Shown piece by piece: positions 26,154-35,809 of a DNA stretch of 64,000 bases. The position numbers were made by a program, and so were the translations under genes. The notes under the pieces are model-generated. The model was not told the DNA's origin, made no database searches, and worked only from the letters and a program-made list of their open reading frames with translations. Within the stretch, counting starts at the first letter, position 1. Each line of letters begins with the position of its first letter. The stretch spans positions 185,434-249,433 of the forward strand of contig DDKB01000016.1 of assembly GCA_002339675.1 (NCBI GenBank), given 5' to 3'. The stretch comes from Stutzerimonas stutzeri. Lineage in GTDB: Bacteria > Pseudomonadota > Gammaproteobacteria > Pseudomonadales > Pseudomonadaceae.

Positions 26154-27542
26154 CTACATGATGACCTTGTCGCGCAGCTTGTCGGCGGCCTGGTTGAGCG
26201 CCTGGATGACGCGCTCCTTGTCGAAGTTCTGCACGCCGTTGGTATCGAGGTACATCGAGAAGCCCGGCAATTCGTGCTCGACGAAGCTGCTGGTCGCCCC
26301 GAGGTCGCGACGGAAATCCACGACCTGGTAGATCTGCACCGGCCGGCTGAACCCCTTGACGCTGATCTGCCCCTTGTCGCGGCACATGATCACGTCTTTC
26401 ACCAGAGAATAGGTTTCGTGGGAGATCAGGATTTCGCCGGCATCGGCTGAGCTCTCCAGTCGGCTGGCCAGGTTCACTTCGCGGCCGATGATGGTGTAGT
26501 CCATGCGGGTGTCGGCACCGAAGTTACCAACGGTGCAGTAGCCGGTGTTGATGCCCATGCGGATTTCCATCGGCTTAGTGATGCCCTGGGAACGCCACTG
26601 CTGGCGGAGCACCTTCATGTGCTTGCGCATCGCTATGGCCATGGAGACGGCGGCAACGGCGTCCTTCTTGGCGCCCTGGCTGGCCGGGTCGCCAAAGAAC
26701 ACCATCACGCAATCGCCGACGAACTTGTCGATGGTGCCCCCATACTTAAGGGTGATTTTGGACATTTCGTTGAGATAGTTGTTGAGCACATCGGTCAGGG
26801 CTTCGGCTTCCAGTTCCTCGGACAGCTCCGTGAAGCCCTTGATGTCGGAGAAGAATACCGTGAGCTTCTTGCGCTGGGTTTCCAGCCGCACGCTGCGTTT
26901 GCCGGAGAAGATCGACTCCCAGACCTGGGGCGACAGGTACTTGGCGAGATTGCGCGCCAGGCGGGCGGCCTTGGCCTGCTGGGCTTCGACTTCACTGCGG
27001 GCCTGGGCCAGGCGCATGCCCTGCTGGTGCACATAGTAGGCGGTGACGCAGACATAGAGTGTCGTAAACAGGATGCTGACAGCCGATACCAGTACCGGCG
27101 TCGCGCCTTCGAAGCGCAGGGGCACCAGGAGGCTGGTCAGGCCGATGCCGACGCAAACCATCAGCCCGGTCATCAGCAGGTGGCGCAGGCTGCCGATCAC
27201 CAGTGCGCTGAAGCTCAGGGTCAGCAGGAACATCAGGCTCGGCACCAGCGCGCAGCCGAGCAGGACGATGCCGGCGCCGGCGTTCAGGGCATCGAGGCAA
27301 AGCAGTGTCTGAGAGGTCTGCTCCGGGTAGTCGCGCTTGAAGCGATAGCTCAAGTGATAGGCAAAATGCGGGTAGAGCAGGGTGTAGGGCACCATCCACA
27401 GCAGGTCGAGCGGAAACTGCTGGGCGTAGACGCCTGCGGCAAGGGTGGCGGCGCATATCAGGTAAGCGAAGACCCGGGCGTAGTATTCGCGCAGCGGGCG
27501 CGTCGCGAGGCCGTTACGCCGTTCACCGGTCACGGTTGACAT
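26154..27542 (-). CDS. cyaB: Class III adenylate cyclase CyaB with MASE2 domain
   Basis: 462 residues starting at 27542 (MSTVTGERRNGLAT), the length of P. aeruginosa CyaB. The N-terminal half is a six-helix MASE2 membrane sensor (about 20-180). The C-terminal half is a class III cyclase with FFSDIKGFTELSEEL (first metal Asp), TIDKFVGDCVMVFFGDP (adenine-selective Lys and second metal Asp) and MDYTIIGREVNLASRLE (transition-state region). CyaB makes the cAMP used by Vfr to control virulence-type functions in P. aeruginosa. The gene reads toward the DMT gene. Confidence 0.94.
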   Translation of the reverse strand: MSTVTGERRNGLATRPLREYYARVFAYLICAATLAAGVYAQQFPLDLLWMVPYTLLYPHFAYHLSYRFKRDYPEQTSQTLLCLDALNAGAGIVLLGCALVPSLMFLLTLSFSALVIGSLRHLLMTGLMVCVGIGLTSLLVPLRFEGATPVLVSAVSILFTTLYVCVTAYYVHQQGMRLAQARSEVEAQQAKAARLARNLAKYLSPQVWESIFSGKRSVRLETQRKKLTVFFSDIKGFTELSEELEAEALTDVLNNYLNEMSKITLKYGGTIDKFVGDCVMVFFGDPASQGAKKDAVAAVSMAIAMRKHMKVLRQQWRSQGITKPMEIRMGINTGYCTVGNFGADTRMDYTIIGREVNLASRLESSADAGEILISHETYSLVKDVIMCRDKGQISVKGFSRPVQIYQVVDFRRDLGATSSFVEHELPGFSMYLDTNGVQNFDKERVIQALNQAADKLRDKVIM

Positions 27543-27716
27543 GTTGGTTGCTATCCCTGAATGGTTCGGACGCTCTGGCACGCGCGGTGGCTGGCGGCAG
27601 ACAACGACCGCGAAGGCGGACGCCAGATCATAACCAAGTCGCCGCGCGGGCGCCAAACCGCCGGTCCCATCGCTGCGAGCCAGTCAGCAATTGCCGCCGT
27701 CGTGCTGGCCGCTCGG

Positions 27717-28034
27717 TCAGAAACGGATCCGGCCGGTGAGCATGTCCTTGAGCATGACCCAGTCGCCAAGAAAGCTGTACAGCGGGTATTGAAAGGTCGC
27801 CGGACGGTTCTTCTCGAAGATGAAATGGCCCACCCAGGCGAATCCGTAGCCGGCCACGGGCATCGCCAGTAGCCACCACCACTGCTGGCGGGCGACGGCA
27901 AAGGCGAATATCGCCAGCACCAGCAGGCTGCCGACATAGTGCAACCGGCGGCAGGTGGGGTGGCTGTGTTCGGCCAGGTAGAAGGGGTAGAAGTCGGCAA
28001 AGCGGGTGAAACGATCGGCGGTTTGCGTGCCCAT
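27717..28034 (-). CDS. Mpo1-like / DUF962 membrane protein
   Basis: 105 residues starting at 28034 (MGTQTADRFTRFADFYPFYL), preceded by a perfect AGGAGG. The family signature FYLAEHSHPTCRRLHYVG carries the conserved His residues, and a later H in GHFIFEKNRPATF completes the likely Fe site. Yeast Mpo1 is an Fe(II) dioxygenase of 2-hydroxy fatty acids, so a lipid alpha-oxidation role is possible here. Two to three membrane helices. Confidence 0.86.
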   Translation of the reverse strand: MGTQTADRFTRFADFYPFYLAEHSHPTCRRLHYVGSLLVLAIFAFAVARQQWWWLLAMPVAGYGFAWVGHFIFEKNRPATFQYPLYSFLGDWVMLKDMLTGRIRF

Positions 28035-28260
28035 GACGCACCTCCTGTGATTGTGATGGGGGCAGTCTAGAACTGCCGGCGCCGGCAAGCCACCATCCTG
28101 ATGATCCCGCGCCGCGCCAGGCCGTGCCAGTGGCAAACCCGGCGTTGCGCCGGCATTATCGGCGGGGTTGCGTTACCGCGTCGGAACTTGCAAGGCACCG
28201 CGACGCCTTATTCACGCGACTCAGCCCGTTGCCCTTGTCCCAGTTGAAGGATGCGCTGTA

Positions 28261-29190
<930 letters not shown>

Positions 29191-29249
29191 CCGCGCCCCT
29201 GATGCCTGTGACGGCGGGCGATTCCCAACTTTCAAACTGGAGCGAAGCG

Positions 29250-29690
29250 ATGGATGCATTCATGCAGGCGGCAATCGAGGAGGCGAGACAGGGTCTGGCC
29301 GAGGGCGGCATCCCGATCGGTTCAGTCATCGTCCATCGCGGGACGATCATCGGACGCGGCCACAACCGAAGGGTGCAGCAGGGCAGTGCGGTGCTGCACG
29401 GGGAGATGGATGCCTTCGAAAACGCCGGCCGGCAGCCCGCGAGCGTCTATGCAGACTCGGTGCTCTACACCACGCTCTCGCCATGCTCGATGTGCAGTGG
29501 TGCGATCCTGCTGTACGGCATCGGCAAGGTGGTGATCGGCGAAAACCAGACCTTCCTGGGCGAGGAGGCGCTGCTGCGCAGCCGGGGCGTGGAGCTCGAC
29601 GTGCTGCAGGATGCCGGCTGCATCGAGATGATGCGCGACTTCATCGCCGCCCGGCCCGACCTGTGGAACGAGGATATCGGCGAGCCCTGA
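29250..29690 (+). CDS. Cytosine deaminase of the yeast Fcy1 type
   Basis: 146 residues from the ATG at 29250, which has GGAG upstream; a start at 29202 is possible but less family-like. Zinc site: H50-G-E52 in VLHGEMDAFE, and C79 and C82 in SPCSMCSG, the same spacing as yeast cytosine deaminase Fcy1. The end FIAARPDLWNEDIGE also resembles the Fcy1 C-terminus, where this segment forms the substrate lid. This differs from the bacterial CodA amidohydrolase type. The predicted reaction is cytosine to uracil; a broader nucleobase deaminase is possible. It converges with trkH, 5 bases apart. Confidence 0.85.
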   Translation: MDAFMQAAIEEARQGLAEGGIPIGSVIVHRGTIIGRGHNRRVQQGSAVLHGEMDAFENAGRQPASVYADSVLYTTLSPCSMCSGAILLYGIGKVVIGENQTFLGEEALLRSRGVELDVLQDAGCIEMMRDFIAARPDLWNEDIGEP

Positions 29691-29695
29691 CGGCC

Positions 29696-31147
29696 TCAGT
29701 GGCGCCAGAACGAAGGCGTCAGCATCACCAGTACCGTGATGATCTCCAACCGGCCCAGCAGCATGCCAGCCGACAGCAGCCATTTCGCCGAGTCGGGCAG
29801 GGTCGAGAAGTTGCCGGCCGGGCCGATGATCGGTCCCAGGCCGGGGCCGACGTTGCACACAGCGGTCGCCGCGGCGGTGAGCGCCGTGAGCATGTCCAGC
29901 CCCAGCAGTGCCAGCGCCAGGGCGAGCGCACCGATGGTAATGGTGAAGAAAAAAGAGAACGTCAGGATCGAACGGACGATTTCCTCGTCGAGGGTGTGCT
30001 TGTTGTACTGCTGTTTGATTACCGCGCGGGGGTGCACAAGCTGGGTCAGGTTGGCGCGTAGCAACGAATAAGCGACCTGGAAACGGAAGATCTTCAGCCC
30101 CCCGGCGGTCGAGCCGGAACAACCGCCGATGAAGGTCAGGTAGAAGAAGGCCAGCACGGCAAACTCACCCCAGAGGGTGTAATCCCCCAGTGCGAAGCCG
30201 GTCGTGGTCACAACGGATACGACGTTCAGCGAGACGATACGTAGCGCGTCAAGGAAGCCGTAGTCGGAGTTGAGCGTCAGCCAGATGGAAAATGCCACGC
30301 ACATGACCAGCAGCATGCCGACGAACCCCTGCACCTGCTGGTCATGGATCAGCGCGTAGCGATTGCCCCGAACAGTCGACACCATGAGGATGAAGGGCAG
30401 GCCGCCGAGCAGCATGAACACCACCGCAGTCCAGTGGGCCGCCGGGGTGAACTTGCCCATCGAACTGTCGGAGGTGGAATAGCCGCCCGTAGAGATTGTC
30501 GTCATGGCGTGGTTGATCGCCTCGAACACCGTCATGCCGCTCAGCCAGTAACAGATGCCGCACGCCAGCGTCAGCGCGAGGTAGACGAACAGGATCGATT
30601 TGGCCATCACATGCGAACGGGGCATCGCTTTCTGGGACCAGTCCGACGATTCGGTCTGGAACAGGCGCATGCCACCGATTCGCAGCAATGGCAGGATGGC
30701 CACGGCCATGCCGATGAAGCCAATGCCACCCAGCCATTGCAGCATCGAGCGCCACATCAGCAGGCCGGGCGAGGCGGTGTCCAGGCCCGAGAGCACGGTA
30801 GAACCGGTGGTGGTGATCCCCGACATGGTTTCGAAGAACGCATCGGTGTAGCTGATGTGGTGGATCAGCATCATGGGCAGTGCTGCGAAGCAGCACACCA
30901 CGACCCAGCTGATGGTGGTCAGGAAATACATGTCGCGCGGTCGCAGTTGCGCCAGCTCCGGGCGTCCCGGTGCGATCAGCGCCATGCCGCAGCCGAGGGT
31001 GATGAGGCTGGCCCAGATGAACGAATGAAGGTCGTCGGTGCGGTCGAAGGCAAACAGCGTGATCATCGGAATGACCATGCTGACCGCGAGGGTAACGATG
31101 AAAATGCCGAGGATGAAACCGATAATACGCAGCGTCGGCAGGGCCAT
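29696..31147 (-). CDS. trkH: Trk system potassium uptake protein TrkH
   Basis: Ion-conducting subunit of the Trk potassium uptake system, 483 residues from the ATG at 31147 (MALPTLRIIGFILGIFIVTL), the exact E. coli TrkH length. Selectivity filter turns are visible: TTTGSTVL, ISTGGYST, TTTGFAL and VGPGLGP. A GCSGSTAGGLKIFRF segment lies before the last pore. It normally works with the NAD-binding subunit TrkA, which is not in this window. The start extends upstream in an open frame to 31648, which I reject as a shadow. Confidence 0.94.
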   Translation of the reverse strand: MALPTLRIIGFILGIFIVTLAVSMVIPMITLFAFDRTDDLHSFIWASLITLGCGMALIAPGRPELAQLRPRDMYFLTTISWVVVCCFAALPMMLIHHISYTDAFFETMSGITTTGSTVLSGLDTASPGLLMWRSMLQWLGGIGFIGMAVAILPLLRIGGMRLFQTESSDWSQKAMPRSHVMAKSILFVYLALTLACGICYWLSGMTVFEAINHAMTTISTGGYSTSDSSMGKFTPAAHWTAVVFMLLGGLPFILMVSTVRGNRYALIHDQQVQGFVGMLLVMCVAFSIWLTLNSDYGFLDALRIVSLNVVSVVTTTGFALGDYTLWGEFAVLAFFYLTFIGGCSGSTAGGLKIFRFQVAYSLLRANLTQLVHPRAVIKQQYNKHTLDEEIVRSILTFSFFFTITIGALALALALLGLDMLTALTAAATAVCNVGPGLGPIIGPAGNFSTLPDSAKWLLSAGMLLGRLEIITVLVMLTPSFWRH

Positions 31148-31336
31148 TTCTGATTGATGCTCGGCTCGAAAATGAGGCCGCCATTCTACGCTTGTCGCCG
31201 GCTCAGTAAACCGGCTATCGGCGCGCCCGGAATTCTTTCGCATCGGCCCTGTGGCGCCCCTTCCCAAGTCCGCGGCGATGAATAGAATAGCCGCCCGGGC
31301 GCCGGCCCTTTCCCGGTTTCTGGGTGTTCCCCTTCC

Positions 31337-31708
31337 ATGTCCATCGATAATCCCTGCCTCACGTGCGGCGCCTGCTGCGCATACTTTCGTGTGTCTTTCT
31401 TCTGGGGCGAATGTGCCTCGTCCGGCGGAACCGTGCCCGATGCGGCGACGATCCAGATCAGCCCTTTTCACGTCGCGATGCAGGGCACCGAGGCGAAGCC
31501 GGCACGTTGCGTTGGACTGTTGGGCGATGTCGGTTGTGGGGTGCGCTGTACACTGTATGAACAGCGGTCGAGCACCTGCCGTGAGTTCGAGGCCTCCTGG
31601 GCTGACGGGCAGCACAACGCTCACTGCGATGCGGCCCGCGCCGCCCATGGTTTGCCGCCGCTGACGCCGCCGCTTGAGCCGCAGCTGTCACCTGACCGGG
31701 TCGCCTGA
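31337..31708 (+). CDS. YkgJ family cysteine-cluster protein
   Basis: 123 residues with an N-terminal cysteine cluster NPCLTCGACCAYFRVSF and further Cys in ARCVGLLGDVGCGVRCTLYE and STCREF. The pattern is that of YkgJ-type putative zinc or iron-sulfur proteins of unknown function. It is divergent from trkH with a 189-base gap, and is followed in the same direction by a nitroreductase gene. Confidence 0.88.
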   Translation: MSIDNPCLTCGACCAYFRVSFFWGECASSGGTVPDAATIQISPFHVAMQGTEAKPARCVGLLGDVGCGVRCTLYEQRSSTCREFEASWADGQHNAHCDAARAAHGLPPLTPPLEPQLSPDRVA

Positions 31709-31819
31709 GGCGGTCGTCCGGCGCGCGCGGGCGGCGTCGGGATATGTCCCGCCGGTTGATCACGGCCACAAGAACGTGCGAGGGCTCTAGACTGTCGGAT
31801 TCGTTTTCGGAGGTAACCA

Positions 31820-32386
31820 ATGGACGCTCTCGACCTGCTGCTAAACCGCGTATCCGTCACGCGGCTCGCTGAACCGGCACCGACGCCCGCCCAGTTGGAG
31901 GTGCTGCTGCACGCAGCCTTGCGTGCGCCCGACCACGGGCAGCTCAGGCCCTGGCGCTTTTTGACAGTCCAGGGAGATGCGCGTTTGCGGCTGGGCGAGC
32001 TGTTCGCCGAGTCGCTGCGCCTGCGTCAGCCAGATGCGCCGGAGGAAGCGCTGGAAAAGCCGCGCAAGATGCCGCTGCGCGCCCCCATGCTGATGGTGGT
32101 GGTCGCGAGGGTGTTGCCCCACGCAAAGGTGCCGGATGGCGAGCAGACGCTGGCCGTTGGTTGCGCCGCCCATGGAATCTTGCTGGCGGCTCATGCCCAG
32201 GGCCTGGGCGCGGTATGGCGCACCGGCGAATTTGCCTATGACCGGCACGTCGCCGAAGGGCTGGGCCTGGCCGGCAACGAGCACACTCTCGGCTTCATCT
32301 ACCTGGGAACACCGGAGGGCAACCTGCGCACTCCGCCACCGCTGGACCCGCGCCACTTCGTCAGCGCCTGGGACGGCGCGCGCTAG
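31820..32386 (+). CDS. Nitroreductase family protein, YdjA type
   Basis: 188 residues, short compared with NfsA/NfsB and close to YdjA. FMN-contact motifs are RVSVTRLAEPAPTPAQLE and APDHGQLRPWRF at the N-terminus and LGAVWRTGEFAYD with GFIYLGTPEG near the C-terminus. The start follows a GGAGGT. Expected to use NAD(P)H and FMN to reduce nitro or related compounds; physiological substrate unknown. Ends 2 bases before the convergent sensor kinase. Confidence 0.9.
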   Translation: MDALDLLLNRVSVTRLAEPAPTPAQLEVLLHAALRAPDHGQLRPWRFLTVQGDARLRLGELFAESLRLRQPDAPEEALEKPRKMPLRAPMLMVVVARVLPHAKVPDGEQTLAVGCAAHGILLAAHAQGLGAVWRTGEFAYDRHVAEGLGLAGNEHTLGFIYLGTPEGNLRTPPPLDPRHFVSAWDGAR

Positions 32387-32387
32387 G

Positions 32388-33737
32388 TCAACGGGCGGCC
32401 GGCATGGCAGGCCGGGGCGCGGTCATCGGCAGTTTCAGGGTGGCGAAGAAACCACCGCGCGGGTGGTTGCCCAGAATCAGCTCGCCGCCATGCCGCTCCG
32501 CCGCCCGGCGGGCGATCGCCAGGCCCAGGCCATGGCCGGCGGTGGTCTGGCCCGGGGCGCGGAAGAAGGGCTCGCTCAGCCGTGCCAAGTGCGCTTCGTC
32601 GACCCCAGGTCCGTGATCACGCACGCTTAGCAGCAACCAGTCGTCGGTCTTCTGGGCGCGCAGCTCGATTGGCGTGCCGGCGGGGTTGAAGCGCAGCGCG
32701 TTGCGCAGCAGGTTGTCCAGCGCCCGTTCGAGCATGTCGGGCGAGCCCTGCAGCGCAATGCCGGCATCCATGTAGGTGTCGATGCGCTGGGCGGGCGACA
32801 CGATGCGGGCGTTTTCCTCGAGCTGCTGGAACATCGACGCCAGGTCAATGGGGCGCGTCGAGCCCGGCTCAGCATCCAGGCGCGCCAGTTCGAGAATCTC
32901 GCTGATCAGCGCCTCCAGTCGATCGCATTCCTTGGTCAGCCGCGGCCAGATGACCTCGCGTTCGGCCGGGGTCGCCCGTTCGGCGAGGGCCAGGGCGATG
33001 CGCAGCCGGGCAAGCGGCGAGCGCAGCTCGTGGGAGACATCGCGCAGCAGCTGGCGCTGGCTGCCGATCAGGCTTTGCAGGCGCGCGCCCATGCGGTTGA
33101 AGTCCTTGGCCAGAACGCCGAGCTCGTCGCGGCGCCGCGCCAGGCGCGCCAGTGAGTTCTGCTGATAGGTGGTTTGGCCGAGGTCGTGCACCGCACCGCG
33201 CAGACGGTCCAGTGGCCGGGTGATCGACAGGGTGAGCAGCAGGCTGAAGCCGGTCAGGACGATCAGCGCGATACCCAGCGCGCTGAGCGGCCAGAACAGG
33301 CTGTCGCGATGCCAGGCCTGCAGTTCCGGGTTGGGGATGCGGTAGATGAAGAGGTAGGTTTCGCCTGTCAACGGGCTGGTGTAGTCAGTGGTCAGGCGGC
33401 GCCAGGGGAGGCGGCCCGCGGTATTCTCTTGGCGCGCTTCGAAGGCGGCGGCGCGGGCCGGAAAGGTCCCCAGTATGACCGGCTGGCCGTTTTCGGCGAG
33501 CACCTGGACATCGATATGGAAGCGCTGGCGGTGACGCTCGAGCAGCAATTGCGCAGCGAAGGGTCCCTGGCGCTCATAGACGTCGGTCCACACCTGTGCG
33601 AGCGTCTTCACGCCGGGGTGGCGGTTGATGATCCAGGCGTCCTGGTTCAGCGCAAGCCCCAGCAGCATGGCCAGGCCGGCCACCAGCGCGATGGCCAGCC
33701 AGAAAGTCGCGAGGATGCGCCAGAACAGTGAACGCAC
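32388..33737 (-). CDS. cpxS: Envelope-stress type sensor histidine kinase (CpxA-like)
   Basis: 449 residues with a GTG start at 33737, preceded by GGAGAA. Two transmembrane helices (about 7-27 and about 150-170) flank a periplasmic sensor of roughly 120 residues. A HAMP linker follows, then the H-box with H236 (DVSHELRSPLARL), the N-box NLLRNALRFNP and the ATP lid HGPGVDEAHLARL and GHGLGLAIAR. It is third in the set response regulator, Spy-like protein, kinase, the P. aeruginosa PA3204-PA3206 order named cpxR/cpxS. Autophosphorylates and transfers to the adjacent regulator. Confidence 0.9.
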   Translation of the reverse strand: MRSLFWRILATFWLAIALVAGLAMLLGLALNQDAWIINRHPGVKTLAQVWTDVYERQGPFAAQLLLERHRQRFHIDVQVLAENGQPVILGTFPARAAAFEARQENTAGRLPWRRLTTDYTSPLTGETYLFIYRIPNPELQAWHRDSLFWPLSALGIALIVLTGFSLLLTLSITRPLDRLRGAVHDLGQTTYQQNSLARLARRRDELGVLAKDFNRMGARLQSLIGSQRQLLRDVSHELRSPLARLRIALALAERATPAEREVIWPRLTKECDRLEALISEILELARLDAEPGSTRPIDLASMFQQLEENARIVSPAQRIDTYMDAGIALQGSPDMLERALDNLLRNALRFNPAGTPIELRAQKTDDWLLLSVRDHGPGVDEAHLARLSEPFFRAPGQTTAGHGLGLAIARRAAERHGGELILGNHPRGGFFATLKLPMTAPRPAMPAAR

Positions 33738-33808
33738 GGGTCAATTCTCCAGGCATGAGGGCTGCCGTTGCGCCTGGCGGTTGCAGGCGCGACGGCGGCC
33801 GGAGAGGA

Positions 33809-34213
33809 TCAGTTCTTCTTGTCGCGTTCGGCTTTCCATTGCTCGTACTCGGCGCGTTCGGCGCGCTTGGCCTGCATCTTTTCATGCATCTCGTCGAAAC
33901 GCTTCTGCTGTTCGGGGTTGAGCAGTTCGCGGATCTGCTGACGGGTCTGCTCCTCACGGCGCATCTGCTCATCGCGCATGGCGTTGCGCTCGGCCTCCGG
34001 CAGCTTGGCCAGGTAGCGTTGCGTGATCTCGCGATGGCTTCGCATCTGCTGCCGCATGATGTCCTGCATCTTCTGCTTCTGGTCCGCGCTCAGGTCGAGC
34101 TGTGCAAAGGGTGCGTGGCGTCCACCGTCGTGGTGCGGGCCGCCTTCGGGCATGGCCATCGCAAGTGTGGGCAACGTGGCGGCGAACAGGGCGGCGATCA
34201 GGGTCTTGCGCAT
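33809..34213 (-). CDS. Spy/CpxP-like periplasmic protein
   Basis: 134 residues with a signal peptide (MRKTLIAALFAATLPTLAMA) and a mature helical body containing LDLSADQKQKMQDIMRQQM and LLNPEQQKRFDEMHEKMQAK, typical LTxxQ-type helices of Spy/CpxP. Such proteins are periplasmic chaperones that also damp the Cpx kinase. The start at 34213 has AGGAGAG. It lies between the regulator and kinase genes. A CpxR-type box is present about 117 bases upstream. Confidence 0.88.
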   Translation of the reverse strand: MRKTLIAALFAATLPTLAMAMPEGGPHHDGGRHAPFAQLDLSADQKQKMQDIMRQQMRSHREITQRYLAKLPEAERNAMRDEQMRREEQTRQQIRELLNPEQQKRFDEMHEKMQAKRAERAEYEQWKAERDKKN

Positions 34214-34329
34214 GATGAAGTCTCTCCTGTGGGTGAGCATCGACCGGCCAAAGCATCAATGAACAATGTTTGGCCTTGGTCGGATGAGTTCAGTCTAGGG
34301 AGGCGGGGGTCAAGCGCGGTCAGCGCAGG

Positions 34330-34345
34330 GTAAAGGCTCGGTAAA
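34330..34345 (-). promoter_or_regulatory. CpxR-type box before the Spy-like gene
   Basis: GTAAA-N6-GTAAA is seen on the plus strand (34330-34345), that is TTTAC repeats on the transcribed minus strand. It lies 117 bases upstream of the Spy-like start and 5 bases beyond the stop of the regulator gene. Matches the GTAAA-N4-8-GTAAA CpxR consensus. It would give an internal promoter controlled by the adjacent regulator. Confidence 0.55.
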
Positions 34346-34350
34346 GCCGC

Positions 34351-35028
34351 TCAGCTGGCATACAGGTAGCCGCGGCTGCGCAGCGCGACGATGCGCGGCC
34401 GGCCGTCGGGGTGGGGGCCGAGCTTGCGGCGCAGGTTGCTGACATGCATGTCGAGGCTGCGATCGTAGAGGGTCAGCTTGCGGCCCAGCGCGAGTTGCGC
34501 CAGGGCCTGCTTGTCCAGGGGCTCATCGGGCTGCTGGAGCAGCGCCTCGAGGATTCGGCCCTCGGACAGGGTCAGGGTCACCTCGTGCTCGCCGACACTG
34601 GCGACGCCGCGCGCCGGGCTGTAGCACAGGTCGCCCAGCTCCAGCTGGGTACGCGTGCTGGTTGGCTGGCTTCGCCGCAGCACCGCGCGCAGGCGAGCCG
34701 TCAGCTCCCGCGGATCACAGGGTTTGGCCAGGTAGTCGTCGGCGCCCAGTTCCAGACCAAGGATGCGATCAAGCGGCTCGCCGCGCCCCGACAGCATGAG
34801 CACAGGCAGTTCCGGATGCTCGCTGCGCAACTGCTTGAGCAGTTCCAGGCCGCTGCCGTCTGGCAGCATCACGTCGAGTATCACCGCAGCGGGCTGGCTG
34901 GCACTCAACGCCTGACGTGCACTCTGGCCGTCATGGCAGGCATGGGCGTCGAAGCCCTCCTGCGCCAGCCAGCTCACCAGCAGTTCGCAGAGTTCCTCGT
35001 CATCGTCGATCAGCAGCAGCTCGCTCAT
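34351..35028 (-). CDS. cpxR: OmpR-family response regulator (CpxR-like)
   Basis: 225 residues. The receiver domain has the acidic pair LLIDDDEEL, the phosphorylation site D52 in VILDVMLPDGSG, the Thr/Ser switch in LMLSGR and LAKPCDP. The C-terminal winged helix (about 130-225) has LTLSEGRILEALLQQP and LYDRSLDMHVSNLRRKLG. The start at 35028 lies 19 bases after the upstream small gene stop, so the two are probably cotranscribed. Downstream are the Spy-like and kinase genes. Confidence 0.92.
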   Translation of the reverse strand: MSELLLIDDDEELCELLVSWLAQEGFDAHACHDGQSARQALSASQPAAVILDVMLPDGSGLELLKQLRSEHPELPVLMLSGRGEPLDRILGLELGADDYLAKPCDPRELTARLRAVLRRSQPTSTRTQLELGDLCYSPARGVASVGEHEVTLTLSEGRILEALLQQPDEPLDKQALAQLALGRKLTLYDRSLDMHVSNLRRKLGPHPDGRPRIVALRSRGYLYAS

Positions 35029-35047
35029 GGTCTTGCTCGTTGTCGCA

Positions 35048-35431
35048 TCAGTTGAGCCATTGCCGGCGGCGGCGCCCACGAGTGGTCAGCACGCCGAGCA
35101 AGTAGCCGAGGATACCGACCCCGCCGCCGATGGCGAACCATTGCTGCTGTTCATCCAGCAGGGGCGAGGGTTGCTGCGGCTGCGGCGGACGCGCCTGCAA
35201 CTGGCTTTTGAGGCGGGCGTTTTCCTGCCGCAGGTGCGCCAGCTGGGCGCGCTCGGCGTCGGCCTGCGGATTGCTCAGTGCCGGCGCCTGGGACTCGGCG
35301 CGCTCGAGCGGGGCGTCGCTATCGGACGTTGCCGCGGGTGGCTCCGAAGCAGGGCGCGCGGCCTCCTCGGCCTGGGCGAGCGACGGGACAAGGCTCAGGA
35401 CGAGCGACAGATACAGCGGACCTCGGCGCAT
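35048..35431 (-). CDS. Hypothetical secreted/membrane protein with coiled coil
   Basis: 127 residues. A signal peptide (MRRGPLYLSLVLSLVPSLAQA) is followed by a Pro/Ala/Ser linker and a short coiled coil (about 62-85, RAQLAHLRQENARLKSQL). A C-terminal hydrophobic helix (about 97-115) with a basic RGRRRR tail finishes it. This is the layout of the coiled-coil/TM tail of YgiM-like TIGR04211 proteins, without an SH3 domain. Located directly upstream of the cpxR-like gene, so a role in envelope stress is possible. Function unknown. Confidence 0.72.
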   Translation of the reverse strand: MRRGPLYLSLVLSLVPSLAQAEEAARPASEPPAATSDSDAPLERAESQAPALSNPQADAERAQLAHLRQENARLKSQLQARPPQPQQPSPLLDEQQQWFAIGGGVGILGYLLGVLTTRGRRRRQWLN

Positions 35432-35501
35432 CGGAACTCCTTTTCGTGAAATACGGGCCGCCCGGACCTGCGACCCTCATGGTCGGATTCTGTCGTATGG
35501 C

Positions 35502-35801
35502 TCAGGGAAAGACCTGTTTGAACGGCTTGACCACCACCTCGCCATAGACGCCGGCGGCCTTGTATGGGTCCGCTGCGGCCCACTGCTCGGCAGCGGCCAG
35601 TGATTCGAATTCGGCGACGACCAGGCTGCCGCTGAAACCGGCGGCGCCGGGGTCGTTGCTGTCGACTGCCGGATGCGGCCCGGCCAGCACGATCCGACCC
35701 TCGCTCTTTAGCTGCTCGAGGCGCGCCAAGTGAGCCGGCCGTGCGGCCATGCGAGCGTCGAGGGAATTGGGCACGTCGGTGGCGATGATGGCGTAAAGCA
35801 T
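35502..35801 (-). CDS. YciI family protein
   Basis: 99 residues with the YciI fold motif [20 protein letters not shown] and the conserved His and Asp in [11 protein letters not shown] and [12 protein letters not shown]. Family members often act with YciB-type membrane proteins; here yciB is directly upstream with only 8 bases between. Enzyme activity is not known for most of the family. The start at 35801 ends a good reading of MLYAII. Confidence 0.9.
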   Translation of the reverse strand: MLYAIIATDVPNSLDARMAARPAHLARLEQLKSEGRIVLAGPHPAVDSNDPGAAGFSGSLVVAEFESLAAAEQWAAADPYKAAGVYGEVVVKPFKQVFP

Positions 35802-35809
35802 GGGCACTC

